Shown: in pieces, positions 5,444-9,263 of the stretch | How the letters are laid out: the number at the start of each line of letters is the position of its first letter | Position numbering within the stretch: position 1 is the stretch's first letter | From: an uncultured Alistipes sp. | GTDB taxonomy: Bacteria; Bacteroidota; Bacteroidia; Bacteroidales; Rikenellaceae | Direction: 5' to 3' | Length of the DNA: 9,263 nt | NCBI GenBank assembly: GCA_900770585.1 | Contig: CAAGKW010000238.1 | Span: forward strand, 1-9,263 | Notes under the pieces: model-generated | Databases searched by the model: none | What the model saw: the letters and a program-made list of their open reading frames with translations, nothing else | Told to the model about the DNA's origin: nothing | Program-made: the position numbers and the translations under genes

Positions 5444-6268
5444 ATGAGAGAAAAAACAAAGTTAAAAATCGGAGAGTTCTCACAGATGATGCAAGTGACA
5501 GTTAAGACCCTGCGCCATTATGAGCAGAAAGGGTTGTTGCTTCCTTTCGAAGTTGACGAGTGGACGGGTTATCGCTATTACAGCGTTGAACAGATGCAGC
5601 GGCTCAACACTATTCGCCAATTGCAAAATCTCGGTTTCTCGCTTGACGAAATTAAGGAGATGTACGAAGAGGGGAGTCCCGTTCCGAGTATCGACCAGCT
5701 GAACGAGAAAATTGAGAAAACGGAGCGACAATTGCAACTTTTGGAGGCACGACGCAATCAATTGCTCGAATGGACAAGCTCTCGTAAAAAAATCAAAACA
5801 ATGGAAAAGTTCTGTATTCAATCATTGCCCGAGATTATCGTGGCAAGCCATCGCGAAGTAATTCCCAATTATGCGGCTCTCGGTCCACTGTGTGTCGGGA
5901 AAATTGGTCCAGAGATGCAGCGTCTCGGTTGTAAGTGCCCGGCCCCAGGTTATTGCTTTACTATTGAACACAACAAAGAGTATCGCCCCACCGATATTGA
6001 CATCGAGTATTGTGAGCAGGTGGAAGCGATGGGCGTAGATAGCTCAATAATACGATTTAAGCATCTTGATGCTGTTCCTCAGGCGCTATGTATGAAGCAC
6101 TTCGGTCCTTATGAGCGTTTTCACGAATCATTTGCCGAGGCGTTTGACTATATGGAGGAGCAGGGCTACAAGATGGCAGGACCTCTGCGTACATCTTACA
6201 TCGACGGTGTGTGGAATCAGGAAGATCCTGAACTATGGCTTTCAGTTATTCAAATACCGATAGAGTAA
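5444..6268 (+). CDS. MerR-family transcriptional regulator with GyrI-like effector-binding domain
   Basis: This is a predicted ligand-responsive DNA-binding regulator of the BmrR/TipA plan, about 274 residues from this start. Residues 7-75 are the MerR winged helix: KIGEFSQMMQVTVKTLRHYE, then GLLLPFEVDEWTGYRYY and QNLGFSLDEIKEMYE. A coiled-coil dimer helix follows (about 85-115, QLNEKIEKTERQLQLLEARR). Residues 130-274 form a GyrI-like domain containing KHFGPYERF (218-226), SYIDGVWNQEDPELWL near the end, and a cysteine-rich stretch GCKCPAPGYC (162-171). An ATG 15 bases upstream (5429) is in frame, but with transcription starting near 5422 it would leave a leader of only about 7 bases, so I chose 5444. 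No drug-efflux or enzyme gene adjoins it, so its target is unknown and may be itself. Its codons look more A/T-leaning than those of the operon upstream, a weak hint of a different history. Confidence 0.9.
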   Translation: MREKTKLKIGEFSQMMQVTVKTLRHYEQKGLLLPFEVDEWTGYRYYSVEQMQRLNTIRQLQNLGFSLDEIKEMYEEGSPVPSIDQLNEKIEKTERQLQLLEARRNQLLEWTSSRKKIKTMEKFCIQSLPEIIVASHREVIPNYAALGPLCVGKIGPEMQRLGCKCPAPGYCFTIEHNKEYRPTDIDIEYCEQVEAMGVDSSIIRFKHLDAVPQALCMKHFGPYERFHESFAEAFDYMEEQGYKMAGPLRTSYIDGVWNQEDPELWLSVIQIPIE

Positions 6269-6288
6269 CGCAGAAGCTATCGACACAG

Positions 6289-6320
6289 AAAAAAGCCGCT
6301 CCTCATCGAGCGGCTTTCTC
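6289..6320. terminator. Bidirectional intrinsic terminator between merR and lolA
   Basis: AAAGCCGCTC (6292-6301) and GAGCGGCTTT (6308-6317) form a perfect 10-base stem with a 6-base loop, in the 72-base gap between convergent genes. On the minus strand the GC stem is followed by six T residues (A at 6289-6294), making a good terminator for ftsK-lolA. On the plus strand the T tract is shorter (TTTCTC), so termination of merR may be less efficient. Confidence 0.85.
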
Positions 6321-6340
6321 ATTTGGTGAATAGCGCGGAA

Positions 6341-6955
6341 CTATCTGAAATCGACGATCTCGTAGCCGCGATAGTTGTTCTTGTCGAAGGTAAACATCGA
6401 TATATCAACCATTCCGGTCAACTCGTCGATCGACGCTATCTCAATTATGATTTGCGCACCGTCGACATCGTAGGTGAGCGAACGGGGCTGAGCCGTTGCC
6501 GCGTCGAGTGCCACAAAGATAACGCCCAAAGCTGCATTTTCGGCTGTCGAGGTGAGCTTGACGGTCGTAATGCCATTCTCAGTGCCGACCGTTGTGAAGT
6601 TAAATTCGCCGTCGATAAAGTCGAAAGCACGAGTAGGATTGGTCAGAATGTTGTGCGATTTCGTATCTACGGCATCGACCGTGACCTCCTTATTTTGAGC
6701 ATTCACCTCGTAGCGAGCTCCGCCGTCGCAAAAGACCTCGGCGTCGCCGATACTGATGTAATATTTCTCGCCACTAACGGCGTAATAGCCCTTGATTTTC
6801 TGATCGCCGCTCTTGACAGCGAACGACACTTCGTAGTTCTCCATCGAGCGCATTTGCTCCGACAAGCGACCGATCAATGCCTTCGCGCCGTTATCTTGTG
6901 CCCACGCATTTGCGACGCATAACAGAGTGAATATAAATGCAATAACCTTTTTCAT
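6341..6955 (-). CDS. lolA: LolA-like outer-membrane lipoprotein carrier protein
   Basis: This 204-residue periplasmic protein probably carries lipoproteins from the inner membrane to the outer membrane. It has a type I signal peptide (MKKVIAFIFTLLCVANAWA) with likely cleavage before Gln20 and no lipobox Cys. The mature part has the LolA-like layout: an N-terminal helix (ALIGRLSEQMRSMENYEVSF), then an alternating beta-strand pattern (QKIKGYYAVSGEKYYIS, EVFCDGGARYEVN, KEVTVDAVDTKSHNIL) that would form the hydrophobic half-barrel. Sequence identity in this family is low, so the call rests on pattern and on its position after ftsK, an arrangement I recall from other Bacteroidetes. The gene starts 20 bases after the ftsK stop, with an A-rich leader and no promoter I can see, so it is probably co-transcribed with ftsK. 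It ends just before the bidirectional terminator. Confidence 0.82.
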   Translation of the reverse strand: MKKVIAFIFTLLCVANAWAQDNGAKALIGRLSEQMRSMENYEVSFAVKSGDQKIKGYYAVSGEKYYISIGDAEVFCDGGARYEVNAQNKEVTVDAVDTKSHNILTNPTRAFDFIDGEFNFTTVGTENGITTVKLTSTAENAALGVIFVALDAATAQPRSLTYDVDGAQIIIEIASIDELTGMVDISMFTFDKNNYRGYEIVDFR

Positions 6956-6975
6956 CTTATATTTTACTTTAATAT

Positions 6976-9263
6976 TTAACTCAGACCTAAATCCTGCAAA
7001 ATGCGTTCGAGCGAGTAGGTGTCTGTGACCTTCAAATCGCGCGGTTTGCTACCTTCCTGGCGACCGACGATACCTGCACGTTCGAGCTGATTCATAATGC
7101 GACCTGCGCGGTTGAATCCAACCTCGAAGTTGCGCTGAATCGACGATGTGGACGCCTGCCCACCATTTTGAACAAACCATCGTGCAATCTCTGCAAATTT
7201 TGCATCGTAACGTGTCGCTTCGCCACTCATAGCCGATGGAGCCTCGCTGTTCTCGGGTACATAATCGGGCAGAGCGTAAGGCGCGGTGTAGCCCTGCTGA
7301 CGCGAAATGAACGATATAATGTTCTCAATTTCAGGCGTATCTACGAATGCGCATTGTACTCGTGTCAGTTCCGAATTGAGGCTCATAAGCATATCTCCGC
7401 AGCCGATCAACTGATTAGCACCTGTGGTGTCGATAATCGTACGCGAGTCCATCATTGACATCACGCGGAAAGCGATACGCGCAGGGAAATTCGACTTAAT
7501 AAGACCCGTAATAACCTTTACCTCAGGGCGTTGTGTTGCAATGATCAGGTGCAGGCCTACGGCGCGACCCATTTGCGCAAGACGCACAATGGGGGTCTCG
7601 ATCTCACGTCCCGCGGTCATAATCAGGTCTGCAAACTCATCAACCACAACGACCAGATAGGGCATAAATCGGTGTCCCTTTTGCGGGTTCAAACGACGGT
7701 TACGGAACTTGTCGTTGTACTCCGTGATCTTCTTAACCGACGCCTGGCGCAGCAGTTCGTAACGCTGTTCCATTTCGACAACGAGCGAGTTAAGCGTATA
7801 GATAACCTTCTGAGGATCAGTCAGAATAGCATCGTCTTCGCTCTCCATCTTTGCCAAGAAATGTTTTTCGAGCGGAGCATAGAGCGACAACTCTACACGC
7901 TTCGGGTCAATCATCACGAACTTCAACTCCGACGGGTGCTTTTTGTATAGCAACGAAGTGATTATGGCGTTGAGTCCCACCGACTTACCTTGACCCGTAG
8001 CACCCGCAACAAGCAAGTGGGGCATCTTAGCCAAGTCGATCACGAAGTTCTCGTTCTGGATCGTGCGACCGAGAACAACGGGCAACTCGTGTTTGCTCTG
8101 CTGGAATCGGGCCGATTTGACAGCCGAAAGCATCGAAACCACGTCGCGATCCTTGTTCGGTACCTCGATACCAACCGTTCCCTTTCCGGGAATAGGCGCT
8201 ATAATACGAATGCTCAACGCTTTGAGGCTCATTGCAATATCTTCTTCGAGAGCCTTGATTCGCGCGATCTTGATACCGGGTGCGGGAATGATCTCATAGA
8301 GCGTCACGGTCGGACCAACGGTTGCTTTGATTTTCGAGATTTCGATACCGAAATTGAGCAACGTAGTCTTGATCTGCTCCTTATTTTCATAGATCTCCTC
8401 GTCCGATACCTCCACATCCTTCGAATGGTCTTCGAGCAAGGTCACGGGCGGACGCTGATACTTGGGCAGGTCCTTTGCAGGATCGTACTCTTTGAGGTCT
8501 ATCTCGCTGTCACTCATCTCTTTATCCTGATGCTCGATGACTACGATTTTCAGTTCATCGTCCTCTTCGTCATCGGTCTTAGCGGTCGGAACTTCGGGCG
8601 TAGGAGCCGCCTCAGTTGCAACCTCAGGCTCTGCTTGGTCAATTGACTCGTCGCTTTTGTTGATTGTTGTAATCGTAAGTCCGTCATCGTCATCCTCAGG
8701 TGCAACCTCCTCTTGCGGAGCGATTGCCTCGGGTTCAGTATCGACCTCTTCGTTGGCTGCGACGGCAACCATTTCGAGGTCGTCTTCGGGCTGCTCTTCG
8801 ACAGCTGGCGAAGTCGAAATCTCGGTTTTGAAGGGCTCAGGTGCTACTATTGGCTCCTCGTCGACATTTTCGGTGGTAGATTCGGGCGCGGTAGTAGTTT
8901 TGTGAGCCTTCTCTACACTTTTGGTAACCAGTCCAATAGCAGCTTTGCCGACCTTTAATCCTCCGTCGGCAATTGCCTCACCTGCCTTATTTACCTTATT
9001 GATAAAGCTATGGTTGATATATACGCCCGTCAAGATCCAACCTGCAAGGATCACCAAGATCGTACCGATTGGGCCGATTGATTGGGTTATGACCGTGGCT
9101 GCGTCAATTCCCCAGCGACCACCCAAGCCACTGCCGAAGATACCCCATTGAGTCTTGAATATGAATCCAAGGGTCAGGGTTCCGAACAGCAAAATGAGTA
9201 CTCCGATGCTTGTCAGTCGGTTGAAGTGGAGTTTGCTCAGGCGAGTGATACGCAATCCGGTAA
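6976..9263 (-). CDS. ftsK: DNA translocase FtsK (partial, N terminus outside window)
   Basis: FtsK is the septum-located DNA pump that clears chromosome ends at division and activates XerCD at dif. The frame is open to the right window edge. The first possible start inside is a TTG at 9255, but the coding frame continues upstream and the usual first membrane helices are missing, so the real start lies outside. Counting from that TTG, two hydrophobic helices sit at about 14-33 and 60-80. An acidic, low-complexity linker covers about 110-260. The alpha and beta motor domains follow (about 270-690), with Walker A GATGQGKS (7981-8004) and Walker B VVVVDEFADL (catalytic DE at 7636-7641). The C-terminal gamma winged helix contains GFNRAGRIMNQLERAGIVG and would read KOPS-type polarity sequences. 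All key motor residues look intact. The gene heads a pair with lolA. Confidence 0.95.
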   Translation of the reverse strand, partial: TGLRITRLSKLHFNRLTSIGVLILLFGTLTLGFIFKTQWGIFGSGLGGRWGIDAATVITQSIGPIGTILVILAGWILTGVYINHSFINKVNKAGEAIADGGLKVGKAAIGLVTKSVEKAHKTTTAPESTTENVDEEPIVAPEPFKTEISTSPAVEEQPEDDLEMVAVAANEEVDTEPEAIAPQEEVAPEDDDDGLTITTINKSDESIDQAEPEVATEAAPTPEVPTAKTDDEEDDELKIVVIEHQDKEMSDSEIDLKEYDPAKDLPKYQRPPVTLLEDHSKDVEVSDEEIYENKEQIKTTLLNFGIEISKIKATVGPTVTLYEIIPAPGIKIARIKALEEDIAMSLKALSIRIIAPIPGKGTVGIEVPNKDRDVVSMLSAVKSARFQQSKHELPVVLGRTIQNENFVIDLAKMPHLLVAGATGQGKSVGLNAIITSLLYKKHPSELKFVMIDPKRVELSLYAPLEKHFLAKMESEDDAILTDPQKVIYTLNSLVVEMEQRYELLRQASVKKITEYNDKFRNRRLNPQKGHRFMPYLVVVVDEFADLIMTAGREIETPIVRLAQMGRAVGLHLIIATQRPEVKVITGLIKSNFPARIAFRVMSMMDSRTIIDTTGANQLIGCGDMLMSLNSELTRVQCAFVDTPEIENIISFISRQQGYTAPYALPDYVPENSEAPSAMSGEATRYDAKFAEIARWFVQNGGQASTSSIQRNFEVGFNRAGRIMNQLERAGIVGRQEGSKPRDLKVTDTYSLERILQDLGLS

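Noticed and set aside
6323..6922. A 199-codon plus-strand frame opposite lolA.
   Set aside because: It begins within or just after the terminator, lies fully antisense to a protein with a clear signal peptide, and matches no family I recognise.
7990..8646. A 218-codon plus-strand frame opposite ftsK.
   Set aside because: The ftsK frame carries Walker motifs throughout this region, and the antisense frame has no domain features.
6976..9255. TTG at 9255 as the true start of ftsK.
   Set aside because: The frame remains open upstream to the window edge, and the protein would lack the first membrane helices expected in FtsK. The gene is treated as cut by the window.

Overview
The window reads as ordinary chromosomal DNA from a member of the Bacteroidota, most likely order Bacteroidales. 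The evidence is: Bacteroidetes-type promoters (TAnnTTTG at -7, with TTTG or TTG about 19-22 bases upstream), A-rich leaders instead of Shine-Dalgarno sites, a prokaryotic HU-CCDC81-like protein, a Bacteroidetes-type LptE, and an ftsK-lolA pair. The heavy use of TCG serine codons and a GC content near 50% would suit a Rikenellaceae (Alistipes-like) genome, but that is an inference from style, not a match.

Layout, left to right. Positions 1-1387 (minus strand) hold the N-terminal 462 codons of a PiT-family inorganic phosphate transporter, cut by the window edge, with a clear promoter at 1460-1490. A 392-base AT-rich divergent intergenic region follows. From 1780 to 5268 (plus strand) lies a tight five-gene run with gaps of 17, 17, 4 and 13 bases: a membrane-anchored HU-like DNA-binding protein, a sigma-54-type AAA+ activator without a sensor domain, the LPS-assembly lipoprotein LptE, a small TPR-like protein, and the Sec translocase subunit SecG. 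A strong intrinsic terminator closes the run at 5284-5328. A separate single gene for a MerR-family regulator with a GyrI-like effector domain has its own promoter (5383-5415). It converges on a minus-strand ftsK-lolA pair, and a bidirectional hairpin at 6289-6320 serves both sides. ftsK runs off the right edge and lacks its true N terminus here.

The common theme is envelope biogenesis: LPS transport (LptE), protein export (SecG), lipoprotein transport (LolA) and division or chromosome segregation (FtsK). I see no CRISPR array, RNA gene, insertion sequence, prophage or toxin-antitoxin gene, and no evidence of a wholly new system. The points most worth a second look are the membrane-tethered HU-like protein heading an envelope operon with a sensorless sigma-54 activator, the uncharacterised TPR-like protein between lptE and secG, the inverted repeats in the 1388-1779 intergenic region, and the long-spacer MerR promoter with a small dyad exactly at its centre.
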